Source: Collimonas arenae (GTDB lineage Bacteria; Pseudomonadota; Gammaproteobacteria; Burkholderiales; Burkholderiaceae_D). From it: DNA of 64,000 nucleotides. Positions within the stretch are counted from its first letter, which is position 1. Each line of letters starts with the position of its first letter. The notes under the pieces were generated by a model. The model worked only from the letters and a program-made list of their open reading frames with translations. It was not told where the DNA came from and made no database searches. Positions 53,648 to 60,929 of this stretch are shown piece after piece. The position numbers and the translations under genes are program-made. The DNA is taken from assembly GCF_000786695.1 (NCBI RefSeq), contig NZ_CP009962.1, forward strand, positions 4,650,001-4,714,000. Reading direction: 5' to 3'.

Positions 53648-53914
53648 GTGAAAAAGACCGGAATGGCAAAGAGCGACGCCAAGAAACTCATGGGAAAAAT
53701 GACCGCGCCCGGTACCAGCGGCTTCGGCAACAGCGATGTCGCCGTGGTGGACCGCAAGGAACAGCGCAAGCGCGACCAGGCGCTGGGACTAGTGCCGTTT
53801 GCAGTCAAGCTCAATAGCGGCCTGGTGCAGCAGCTGCAAACGCTGGCGAAAGAGCGTGAGCTCGATCTCAACCAGCTGGTCGCAGAACTGCTGAACAAAG
53901 GCCTTTCTGCCTGA
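53648..53914 (+). CDS. Small basic protein with ribbon-helix-helix-like tail
   Basis: The 88-residue product has a Lys-rich N-terminal half with a flexible GTSGFGNSD segment. The C-terminal half, FAVKLNSGLVQQLQTLAKERELDLNQLVAELLNKGL, has one strand plus two helices, the pattern of ribbon-helix-helix DNA-binding proteins (key pieces VKLNSGLVQQL and LNQLVAELL). The start is GTG, with AAGGA upstream. Two stacked terminators follow. It is monocistronic and its function is unknown. Confidence 0.6.
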   Translation: MKKTGMAKSDAKKLMGKMTAPGTSGFGNSDVAVVDRKEQRKRDQALGLVPFAVKLNSGLVQQLQTLAKERELDLNQLVAELLNKGLSA

Positions 53915-53935
53915 GCCTGACGCCCGGCAAATCAG

Positions 53936-53998
53936 CGAAGCGCATCGGCAGTTCTGATGCGCTTTCGTGAAAAAGCCTGATCGACGGCTTTTTTTTCA
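53936..53998 (+). terminator. Two tandem terminators
   Basis: First hairpin GCGCATC / GATGCGC (about 53940-53962) followed by TTTC; second AAAAAGCC / GGCTTTTT around TGATCGAC followed by more T (about 53970-53998). They close the small basic-protein gene and rule out an upstream start for modA. Confidence 0.85.
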
Positions 53999-54065
53999 TC
54001 TCTCGCTATATATTTTAAAATACAGCGATTACAAACCCATCACTGCCCCTGCAGCCATTTTGAAC

Positions 54066-54890
54066 ATGTCCAGACTTTCACTTTTCACCCGATCGATGTT
54101 GCCTTTGACTCTACTGCCTTTGACTCTGCTGGCCATGGCGATTACCCCAGCCAAGGCCCAGGACCCCGTCAAGGTTTTTGCGGCAGGTAGCCTGACCGGC
54201 CCATTGACCGTACTTGCCAAGCAATTCGAGGCCGACACCGGCCTGCCGGTGGCAATGGTATTCGGACCATCCGGTCTCCTGCTGGAACGTATAGAGCAAG
54301 GAGAGCACGCCGATGTATTTGCATCGGCGAACATGGCGCATCCGCAGCAGCTTGCGCGCGAAGGCAAGGCCATCCCGGCGCTGGTTTTTACCCGTAACCG
54401 CTTGTGCGTGCTGGCCCGTCCAGAGCTACAGCTAAGCAGTGAAAATATGCTGGCGAAACTGCTCGACCCCAGCGTCAAGATCGGCACATCAACCCCCAAG
54501 GCCGACCCAGGCGGCGACTATGCGTGGCTGCTTTTTGCCAAGGCCGGCAAGCTCCAGCCTGGCGCCAAAGAACTGCTGGAAAACAAAGCCCGGCAACTGG
54601 TCGGCGGCAAAAACAGTCCGCCGGTACCCGCCGGCCAGGATGCGGTGAAATATTTTCTGGAACATAAACAAGCCGATGCGTTCATCGGTTATTGCAGTTC
54701 ACGACAAACAGTACCCGACGCCCGTTTCACCAAAGTAGAACTGCCGGCGGAACTCGCCATTTCGGCGGATTTCGGCCTGACCGTATTAAATCCGAACACA
54801 GGATCGCATGATGCAGCGTATCGGTTTGCGTTATTCCTGCTCAGTCCGCAAGCCCAGCAAATCTTTGTTAATTATGGATTTTCAAAGTAA
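54066..54890 (+). CDS. modA: Molybdate-type ABC transporter substrate-binding protein, orphan
   Basis: The 274-residue periplasmic binding protein of the ModA class has a signal peptide (about 1-28, ending AKA). The domain begins VKVFAAGSLTGPLTVLAKQFE, with FGPSGLLLERIEQGEHADVFASAN, VKIGTSTPKADPGGDYAW and DAFIGYCSSRQTV, which fits oxyanion-binding members but with a Cys-Ser-Ser loop not typical of classic ModA. No modB or modC is adjacent, so the anion is uncertain (molybdate, tungstate or another). The ATG at 54066 is used because the in-frame upstream start lies within a terminator. Confidence 0.8.
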   Translation: MSRLSLFTRSMLPLTLLPLTLLAMAITPAKAQDPVKVFAAGSLTGPLTVLAKQFEADTGLPVAMVFGPSGLLLERIEQGEHADVFASANMAHPQQLAREGKAIPALVFTRNRLCVLARPELQLSSENMLAKLLDPSVKIGTSTPKADPGGDYAWLLFAKAGKLQPGAKELLENKARQLVGGKNSPPVPAGQDAVKYFLEHKQADAFIGYCSSRQTVPDARFTKVELPAELAISADFGLTVLNPNTGSHDAAYRFALFLLSPQAQQIFVNYGFSK

Positions 54891-55083
54891 CTCCGGCTGA
54901 TTCCTTGCCGGCTCGACAGGGGGACCGGCACAGATGGAATCTTGCCCGGTCCTTATGGCAATTCCCGGCAAAACCGCCTCGGATCGGGGTTGTCGATTAA
55001 AATGCTCATCCATTAGGAGTGGCATGGGCGTTTTTTAATCTTGCGACATGGCATTTCCTATACTCCCCGAGAGATATGTGAAG

Positions 55084-56133
55084 ATGACCCCGATTCAGAA
55101 CCCAGCCTCCGCCAGCGTCATCAGCGAAGACGCGCTTGACGTCGCAGAAAAGCACCTGCGCGATATTCTTTCGATAGCGATTGAACACACGCCCGACCGC
55201 AACGCCGTGGTGGTCTCCGACACACGTTGCGAACTTGCCGTCACGCTCACGGAAGCCTATCGGCGCAACCTGCCCGGCGCGAACTTCATCGACTTCGATG
55301 CGGTGACGCCGGATGCGGTGATGGCTGCATTTGCGCCGCTGCAGTCAGGCGATCTGGTAGTGCTGGTCCAATCCACCAATTTCCGGCTTGAAGCTTTTCG
55401 CATCCGCGTCGAACTGTTCAAGCGCGGGTTAAAGGTGATAGAACATCCGCACCTGTCACGCATGCCAGGTGCACAGGCGCTCTGCTATCTCGAATCGCTG
55501 GCCTACGATCCCGCTTACTACCGCGGCACCGGCTACGCGCTCAAGGCCCGTATTGACAACGCGCGTTGCGGCGTCGTTGATAGCGGCGGCGAGCGACTGG
55601 TGTTCGATTCTCCGTTCGAATCGGCAAAGCTGAACATCGGTGATTACAGCGGCATGAATAATGTCGGCGGCCAGTTCCCCATCGGCGAAGTGTTCACTGA
55701 AGCGCAAGACCTGGAAGCCGTCAACGGCCGGGTGCGCATTTTTGTTTTCGGCGACACCGCATTCCGGGTCAACCAGCCTGCGCAGCCGATCACCCTGGTG
55801 ATCGCCAAAGGCCGGGTGACCGGGGTCATCGATTCAACCCCGGAATTCGACCAGGTGCTGGCCAACATCCGCGCCGATGAAGGCGAAGTATGGCTGCGCG
55901 AACTTGGCTTTGGCATGAACCGGGCGTTTTCGCAGGAGCGGATGGTCAGCGATATCGGCACCTACGAACGGATGTGCGGCATCCATTTGTCGCTGGGGGC
56001 CAAGCATGGGGTCTATAACAAGGCGAATATCAAACGCGCTAACGCCCGATATCATATTGATGTCTTTGCGGTGACCGAGGCAGTCTACCTCGACGATCAA
56101 CAGGTGTACCGGAACGGCGCCTGGCAGCCCTGA
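55084..56133 (+). CDS. M29-like (leucyl) aminopeptidase
   Basis: The 349-residue cytoplasmic protein resembles aminopeptidase T/AmpS-type (M29) enzymes: metal-binding acidic and His positions in IGEVFTEAQDLEAVNGRVRIF (GEVFTEAQD) near 210, LRELGFGMNRAFSQ (GFGMN) near 280 and CGIHLSLGAKH near 305, where Glu and His/Asp ligands are expected. LNIGDYSGMNNVGGQFP supplies the conserved GGQFP turn. The N-terminal 150 residues are less conserved. ATG 55084 is preferred over the in-frame ATG at 55048 because AGAGA lies 9 bases before it. It appears monocistronic. Confidence 0.75.
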   Translation: MTPIQNPASASVISEDALDVAEKHLRDILSIAIEHTPDRNAVVVSDTRCELAVTLTEAYRRNLPGANFIDFDAVTPDAVMAAFAPLQSGDLVVLVQSTNFRLEAFRIRVELFKRGLKVIEHPHLSRMPGAQALCYLESLAYDPAYYRGTGYALKARIDNARCGVVDSGGERLVFDSPFESAKLNIGDYSGMNNVGGQFPIGEVFTEAQDLEAVNGRVRIFVFGDTAFRVNQPAQPITLVIAKGRVTGVIDSTPEFDQVLANIRADEGEVWLRELGFGMNRAFSQERMVSDIGTYERMCGIHLSLGAKHGVYNKANIKRANARYHIDVFAVTEAVYLDDQQVYRNGAWQP

Positions 56134-56184
56134 GCAGTGCAGGGCCAACGTCAGACAGACGCCGCAGGCGTTCGGAAAGAACGA

Positions 56185-56772
56185 CTAAGACGGGATATAC
56201 AGCGGATAAAGAATATTTTCTTCGCGCGTGATGCGATCTACCAGCACCTTGCCGAGATTTTCAAACTCCTCCTTGAAAGCCGCCCGTGCGTCGCGCGAGA
56301 CAACCCATTCCTTGCCCTGGTATTTGTCGAAAAAATCAAACGCTACGCGGCCGATGCCATCCATTTCCCGTTTATAGGAACGGTACACATCGTGCAGGGC
56401 CGGATCCTCCGCCAGGCTGCGCCGCATATACGAATACAGCTTGACGCCCTCGGTGAGCAAGTGACCATACATCGCCATCCGCATCTCGCGTAACGAGCCG
56501 GGCACGGTATCCCATTTGTCGGCGCTCATCTTGTTAGCCACCGTTGAATACATCAACAGCAGCGCCGCATGGTCGCCCTTCAATTGCGGGATCAGTTTTT
56601 CGTCGTACTCAATCTGATTGCCTTTTGATGGCTGCAATGCCGCCCGCTCCGCAAGGGGGGCGACTGTTCTGGCTAGCGAAACTGGCTGGCTGACAGTCTT
56701 TTTTGCTGCGTCGTGCTTCTCCTGATCGCGCTTACTGGTTTCGGGTTTGTTGAAAATTGTTTTAAGCCACAT
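56185..56772 (-). CDS. Hemerythrin-domain protein
   Basis: The 195-residue cytoplasmic protein has a basic N-terminal tail (1-55). A four-helix hemerythrin-like bundle follows with candidate iron ligands in QLKGDHAALLLMY, MYGHLLTEGVKLYSYM and REENILYPLY, matching the H...HxxxE...HxxxE...E scheme partly. Such domains bind di-iron and sense or store oxygen, or scavenge NO. A TTCCACGTGGAA palindrome lies 105 bp upstream in an AT-rich region. It is convergent with the M29 peptidase gene. The exact role is unknown. Confidence 0.75.
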   Translation of the reverse strand: MWLKTIFNKPETSKRDQEKHDAAKKTVSQPVSLARTVAPLAERAALQPSKGNQIEYDEKLIPQLKGDHAALLLMYSTVANKMSADKWDTVPGSLREMRMAMYGHLLTEGVKLYSYMRRSLAEDPALHDVYRSYKREMDGIGRVAFDFFDKYQGKEWVVSRDARAAFKEEFENLGKVLVDRITREENILYPLYIPS

Positions 56773-56876
56773 ATTTCACCTCGCCAGTGTGCGCACAGAA
56801 GTCATTATCGAAGTATTACTTGTTTGTTATTGTGCTTATTATTGTAATTGCCTATCGACAACAATAGTACATTAAA

Positions 56877-56888
56877 TTCCACGTGGAA
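56877..56888. promoter_or_regulatory. Palindrome TTCCACGTGGAA upstream of the hemerythrin gene
   Basis: A 12-bp perfect palindrome in the AT-rich gap, almost identical to TTCCATGTGGAA at 44690-44701 upstream of wecB. Both could be sites of one regulator; no factor is assigned. Confidence 0.35.
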
Positions 56889-56930
56889 ATAGATTTCTTA
56901 ATTGCAATTTAAAGAATTTTTTCCAGCTTG

Positions 56931-56963
56931 CCCTTGGCCGAACGTTTGCGTTCGACCAAGGGG
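56931..56963 (-). terminator. Hairpin after the DUF3050 gene
   Basis: Stem CCCTTGG-c-CGAACG / CGTTCG-a-CCAAGGG around TTTG, about 85 bp beyond the DUF3050 stop. It is stable but without an immediate T-run. Confidence 0.5.
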
Positions 56964-57047
56964 CGTACTACATGTACCGGTATGGCGCTGTGGTCATAGA
57001 AGAAGCATTCACGTTGGAAAATAACTCAGGCGTCTCCCGCCATATCC

Positions 57048-57821
57048 TCAAGATAATCGCTCTTGCAGAGCAGCCAGCAAGCTGTCCCACAACTGATGGC
57101 GCTCATCAATGGCCCGGATACCCGCTTCAAGCACCTCGCGGATCTGGACCGGATCGTTATCGGTTATTTCATCAATCATGCGCTGCGCCGCCGGCCCGTG
57201 CTCGCCAGAATCCACCTCGATATGCCGTTCCAGATAGAAGTTAAGCTCCGGGACGCTTTCCGGCGCTATGCTCCACGTCTTCAACAACGCCTGGAACATC
57301 TCTGGAATGACATTTTCACGACCGTAGAAAAAACTGCCGACGACCTGATGCGTCTTCCCGTCCATGCAAGTAGTGATCGTAGAGTTCACAAAACGCTGGA
57401 TCGGCGTCAGCGCCTCCGCCCGGTTGAGCGCGGTAGGAACAGCAACCCCTTTCCTGATCATGCTCAGGAACTGGTCGATCTGCCGGGTGGAAGCACCGAT
57501 CTCTTTCATCGCGGACAAATAAAGATCGAAATGCGTCATGGCGCCATGCGGCGTGATATCAGACTCTTCCCCCAGCACGATCTCATTGATCAGACGCGCA
57601 GCATTCGGATTGGCAGGCGGATACCAGGGAATGGAAGTAGTGGTCAAATCAGCCTGAAGCCGTTTCACCAGCGACATGAAATCCCATACCGCAAAAACAT
57701 GCCATTCCATAAAGAGGCGCAAATCACTCTGGGTCCGTATGGCAGAAAATACAGCATGATTTGTCAGCAAATCGTGCTTTGCCTTAAGAGTAAGCTGCAA
57801 TGATTCAGTGGTCGTTGTCAT
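57048..57821 (-). CDS. DUF3050 family protein (heme-oxygenase-like fold)
   Basis: The 257-residue cytoplasmic protein has family blocks DLLTNHAVFSAIRTQSDLRLFMEWHVFAVWDFMSLVKRLQ (key part MEWHVFAVWDFMSL near 45), NEIVLGEESDITPHG near 85 and FYLERHIEVDSGEHGPAA near 205. The last two hold His and Glu residues where heme-oxygenase-like di-iron enzymes bind metal. The reaction is unknown. GGAG lies 6 bases before the ATG at 57821. A perfect 20-bp palindrome lies 18 bp further upstream, so a repressor probably controls it. Confidence 0.85.
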   Translation of the reverse strand: MTTTTESLQLTLKAKHDLLTNHAVFSAIRTQSDLRLFMEWHVFAVWDFMSLVKRLQADLTTTSIPWYPPANPNAARLINEIVLGEESDITPHGAMTHFDLYLSAMKEIGASTRQIDQFLSMIRKGVAVPTALNRAEALTPIQRFVNSTITTCMDGKTHQVVGSFFYGRENVIPEMFQALLKTWSIAPESVPELNFYLERHIEVDSGEHGPAAQRMIDEITDNDPVQIREVLEAGIRAIDERHQLWDSLLAALQERLS

Positions 57822-57838
57822 ATCATCTCCAAGAGAAG

Positions 57839-57858
57839 TTACACACATCTGTGTGTAA
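57839..57858. promoter_or_regulatory. Perfect palindromic operator upstream of the DUF3050 gene
   Basis: TTACACACATCTGTGTGTAA has 9-bp perfect arms around TC. It lies just before the ribosome site of the DUF3050 gene on the minus strand, where a bound repressor would block transcription or elongation. The form resembles TetR-class operators, but no such regulator gene is in the window. Confidence 0.65.
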
Positions 57859-57952
57859 AACGACAATGCCAGATATGTTACCTCAAGGCAATAAAATTGA
57901 TGTACTGACACATTCGATCAGACCGCTGATCGAAGGAAATGCACATGTCGGA

Positions 57953-58381
57953 TCAGAACGAAGCGCAGGTGTGCGAGAACAGCAAACCCACTGCATCCTG
58001 GTGAAACTGGCTGGTATAAGCGCTGCGTATCTGCGCCAGGCGCGTCAGCGTTTCCGGCGTTTCGGCTGCAACGATGCGAATCACGAAACTGTCTTCCCGA
58101 ATGGTCTTGCCGCTCGCCTCATCGCGCCACTGTCCACGCGTATCCCAAGTCGTCAGGCCGTCCGGGAAACGCGGCGTTACGACTTCCGCCATGAAACTGG
58201 CGCGTTCGACATCGGTTACCGGCCCGCGACCGTTAATATCGCGGCCGAATAGCAGTTCGGCTTGCAATTGCCGGCTGCCGCCAGCCTGCTTGCACATATC
58301 GCCGGCAGTGCCTTCCGGTAACGTGGCGCACGCGGAAACCAATATTGCGCAGATCAACGGACAAATCAGCATGAGGCGCAT
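57953..58381 (-). CDS. DUF3574 lipoprotein
   Basis: The 142-residue precursor has a lipoprotein signal ending LVSAC near residue 18. The DUF3574 domain shows QAELLFGRDINGRGPVTDVERASF, then TPRFPDGLTTWDTRGQW and IRIVAAETPETL. It is anchored in the membrane facing the periplasm; function is unknown. It shares the direction of the DUF3050 gene with a 131-bp gap that contains that gene's operator, so it is probably a separate unit. Repeat copy C lies upstream. Confidence 0.82.
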   Translation of the reverse strand: MRLMLICPLICAILVSACATLPEGTAGDMCKQAGGSRQLQAELLFGRDINGRGPVTDVERASFMAEVVTPRFPDGLTTWDTRGQWRDEASGKTIREDSFVIRIVAAETPETLTRLAQIRSAYTSQFHQDAVGLLFSHTCASF

Positions 58382-58446
58382 TGCAGTCTCCTGGCGTTAG
58401 ATTCGATTGTTGTGGAACGCCACATGCTATATCTTTAACAAGCTAA

Positions 58447-58614
58447 GAGGCTGTTGCAAAAATTAAGCTGGCTAGGCGCGCCGACGAAGACAGTACGAGT
58501 AGTACGGCTAGGAGGGTGTAGCAGGGGTTTCAGACGACACTGTCGTGGTCCGGGCTTGCAAGCCCGGGTGCGCCCTACAAGGGCAACAACGCCAGGTGTG
58601 TTTGCAACAGCCTC
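58447..58614. mobile_element. Miniature inverted-repeat element, copy C (168 bp)
   Basis: Ends GAGGCTGTTGCAAA and TTTGCAACAGCCTC, flanked by TAA (58444-58446 and 58615-58617). It contains the core CGACGAAGACAGTACGAG and GTACGGCTAGGAG, the ACGAC-act-GTCGT hairpin and the palindrome CCGGGCTTGCAAGCCCGG, which differs from copy A by a paired change that keeps it self-complementary. Confidence 0.85.
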
Positions 58615-58650
58615 TAAGTGAGAGAAAACTATTTCATACAAGGAATACCA

Positions 58651-58911
58651 ATGAGCCTGCTCGAAAAATTGCTGTCGAAGACGCAAAGCGCAAACACTAC
58701 GCCGGCCGAAACGGTCAGAAAGGTCCTGGTCCGCGTGTACCTGGACACTGCGGGCCATGTGACTGATGTCACTATCCGGAAAAGCTGCGGCGACCCCGAG
58801 CTGGACGCGCGGGCGCAACGCGAGATCGCTGCGATGCGCTTCCCCAGCAAGAGCCGTGGCGCCAAAACCTCGCACAACTGGCACGACCTGGCCTACACCA
58901 TTCATACGTAA
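58651..58911 (+). CDS. Stand-alone TonB C-terminal-like domain protein
   Basis: The 86-residue product has no signal peptide or membrane segment. Residues 20-70 match the TonB/TolA C-terminal beta-alpha-beta pattern: VRVYLDTAGHVTDVTIRKSCGDPELDARAQREI (key parts VYLDTAGHVTDVTI and SCGDPELDARA) followed by MRFP. Normal TonB proteins add a membrane anchor and a Pro-rich linker, both missing here. AAGGA lies before the ATG. Its promoter region is repeat copy C. It could be a truncated gene or a decoy domain. Confidence 0.7.
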   Translation: MSLLEKLLSKTQSANTTPAETVRKVLVRVYLDTAGHVTDVTIRKSCGDPELDARAQREIAAMRFPSKSRGAKTSHNWHDLAYTIHT

Positions 58912-59299
58912 GCGGCAGTAAGCGGCATAGCGCTGCTTGCCGCTTTGGCAGCACGATTTATTTTCCACGCTCCCAGACCGCAGACGTTACCCATTTCGCA
59001 ACCTCCTCTATCACTCGCTCCTACGCGACGTAGCCTTTTGCCTGCAGCGCCTTTTCCTGCATATGGAAATGCGAATGGCGGCTATTGAACCCTCATGATG
59101 GATTCGCAGCTATCCATACCCTAAGCTGTCTTCGCCGAACTGATCTTCTTTGCAAACAACGAGCAGTCCAGTAACCAGGGGGTTCGGCAGATGGTTACTG
59201 GCAATTCAAAAACATAACATGAGACACCCTGTTGACGACCAGCCGGCGCATCGCCGGCACACGGCCGCTTCAGTGGACAGACAAAGGAGCAGCTCGATC
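58912..59299. other. 388-bp gap before the NCS2 permease gene
   Basis: No gene is seen. A hairpin AGCGGCA / TGCCGCT (about 58919-58945) follows the TonB-like gene and may end it. CCGGCG-cat-CGCCGG (about 59243-59257) is a short stable hairpin in the permease leader. I saw no purine riboswitch and no PurR-type site. Confidence 0.4.
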
Positions 59300-60688
59300 A
59301 TGATGGAACAACAACTCCAGCCCCAGCCTGTTGCGGGCCTGGCAGAACCTATCGCCGTGGCCGAAGGTAAAATCGACCGGTACTTCCAGATTACTGCACG
59401 CGGCAGCACCCAGCGTCGTGAAGTGGTCGCCGGCATCACCACTTTCCTGGCCATGGTGTATTCGGTTTTCGTAGTGCCCGGCATGCTGGGCAAGGCCGGT
59501 TTCGATGTCAGCGCGGTGTTCGTTGCGGTCTGCCTGACGACCGCTTTCGGCTCGCTGCTGATGGGCCTGTGGGCGCGCTTGCCGATCGCCGTAGGCTGCG
59601 CCATTTCATTAACTGCATTCACCGCCTTCGGACTGGTGCTCGGCAAAGGCTTGTCGCCATCGGTGGCGCTGGGCGCGGTATTCCTGATGGGTCTGGTCTT
59701 CACCGCCATTTCCGTCACTGGCGTGCGTTCCTGGATCCTGCAAAACCTGCCGTCGGGCGTCGCCCATGGCACCGGTGTCGGCATCGGCCTGTTCCTCTTG
59801 CTGATCGCATCGAACGATGTTGGCCTGGTTGTCAAAAATGCCGGTCCAGGTTTGCCGGTTGCGCTCGGTCACATCACTGCATTTCCAGTCGTGATGAGCA
59901 TCCTCGGCCTGGCTGCCATTTTCGGACTTGAGCGTCGCCGTGTACCGGGTGGCATCTTGCTGGTGGTGGTCGCACTGTCGCTGATCGGTTTGATCTTCGA
60001 TCCGGCGGTTAAATTTACCGGCGTATTCGCCATGCCTGCACTGAGCTCACCCGGCCACGCGTCGCTGATCGGCTCGATGGATATCAAAGGCGCACTCAGC
60101 ATGACTGTGCTGCCAAGCGTGCTGGCGCTGGTGATGACTGCGGTATTCGACGCCACCGGCACGATTCGCGCCGTTGCCGGACAAGCCGGACAGGTCAATG
60201 AAAAAGGTTATATCCACAACGGCGGCAAGGCGTTGACAGCCGATTCGCTGAGCTCGATTTTCGCTGGCCTGGTCGGTGGCGCTCCTGCGGCTGCTTACAT
60301 CGAATCGACTGTCGGCACTGCTGCAGGCGCTCGCACCGGCCTCACCGCAGTCGTCGTCGGCCTGTTGTTCCTGGCTGTGATTTTCTTCTCGCCGCTGGCT
60401 GGCCTGGTGCCTTCCTATGCGACGGCGCCGGCGCTGATGTATGTCGGCCTGCTGATGCTCGGCAGCGTCAGCCGCATGCACATGGATGACATGGTTGACG
60501 CGATGTCCGGCCTGTTGTGCGCAGTGTTCATCGTACTGACCTGCAATATCGTCACCGGCATCATGCTCGGCTTTTGCACCCTGGTGATCGGCCGTGTCGT
60601 ATCGGGCGAATTCCGCAAACTGAATGTCGGTACAGTCGCCATTGCGATTGCCCTGGCAGTCTTCTATGCAGGTGGCTGGGCGATTTAA
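59300..60688 (+). CDS. NCS2 family purine permease (AzgA-like)
   Basis: The 462-residue inner-membrane transporter takes up adenine, guanine or hypoxanthine. It opens [33 protein letters not shown] (key part [18 protein letters not shown]), a signature of the AzgA branch, and has about 12-14 helices with [37 protein letters not shown] and a conserved [23 protein letters not shown] segment (its core [11 protein letters not shown]). The ATG at 59300 follows GGAG by 10 bases; a second ATG follows at once. Repeat copy D separates the gene from its terminator. Confidence 0.9.
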   Translation: MMEQQLQPQPVAGLAEPIAVAEGKIDRYFQITARGSTQRREVVAGITTFLAMVYSVFVVPGMLGKAGFDVSAVFVAVCLTTAFGSLLMGLWARLPIAVGCAISLTAFTAFGLVLGKGLSPSVALGAVFLMGLVFTAISVTGVRSWILQNLPSGVAHGTGVGIGLFLLLIASNDVGLVVKNAGPGLPVALGHITAFPVVMSILGLAAIFGLERRRVPGGILLVVVALSLIGLIFDPAVKFTGVFAMPALSSPGHASLIGSMDIKGALSMTVLPSVLALVMTAVFDATGTIRAVAGQAGQVNEKGYIHNGGKALTADSLSSIFAGLVGGAPAAAYIESTVGTAAGARTGLTAVVVGLLFLAVIFFSPLAGLVPSYATAPALMYVGLLMLGSVSRMHMDDMVDAMSGLLCAVFIVLTCNIVTGIMLGFCTLVIGRVVSGEFRKLNVGTVAIAIALAVFYAGGWAI

Positions 60689-60694
60689 ATCTTA

Positions 60695-60823
60695 GAGGCT
60701 GTTGCAAACACAGATGGCTAGGAGGGTGTAGCAGGCGTTTCAGACGACACTGTCGTTTGCCTGCGGAACAGCCCAAGCGCGCCCTGCAAGGGCAACAACG
60801 CCAGGTGTGTTTGCGACAGCTTC
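60695..60823. mobile_element. Miniature inverted-repeat element, copy D (129 bp)
   Basis: Ends GAGGCTGTTGCAAACACA and, inverted, GAAGCTGTCGCAAACACA; flanked by TTA (60692-60694 and 60824-60826). It lacks the CGACGAAGACAGTACGAG core found in copy C, and the gap can be explained by loss between two GGCTAGG direct repeats. The GC palindrome is also mostly lost. It is the most degraded copy. Confidence 0.8.
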
Positions 60824-60878
60824 TTACAGAGAACCGTGTAACTTCGACTCTTTGGGTCTCCTTGAATAGTCGATTGAC

Positions 60879-60911
60879 GGCAGCGCCCTCCCCTGGAGCG
60901 CTGCCTTTTTT
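60879..60911 (+). terminator. Terminator of the NCS2 permease gene
   Basis: Stem GGCAGCGC / GCGCTGCC around an 11-base loop, followed by six T. It lies 190 bp after the permease stop because repeat copy D is in between. Confidence 0.82.
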
Positions 60912-60929
60912 GTTTCTGGATAGACTGCT

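Noticed and set aside
55048..55083. Upstream in-frame ATG for the M29-like peptidase
   Set aside because: ATG 55084 has the better-placed AGAGA ribosome site, and the extra 12 residues look unlike a conserved N-terminus.
59100..59299. Purine or guanidine riboswitch before the NCS2 permease
   Set aside because: I looked for conserved aptamer segments and found none; only a short GC hairpin is present.
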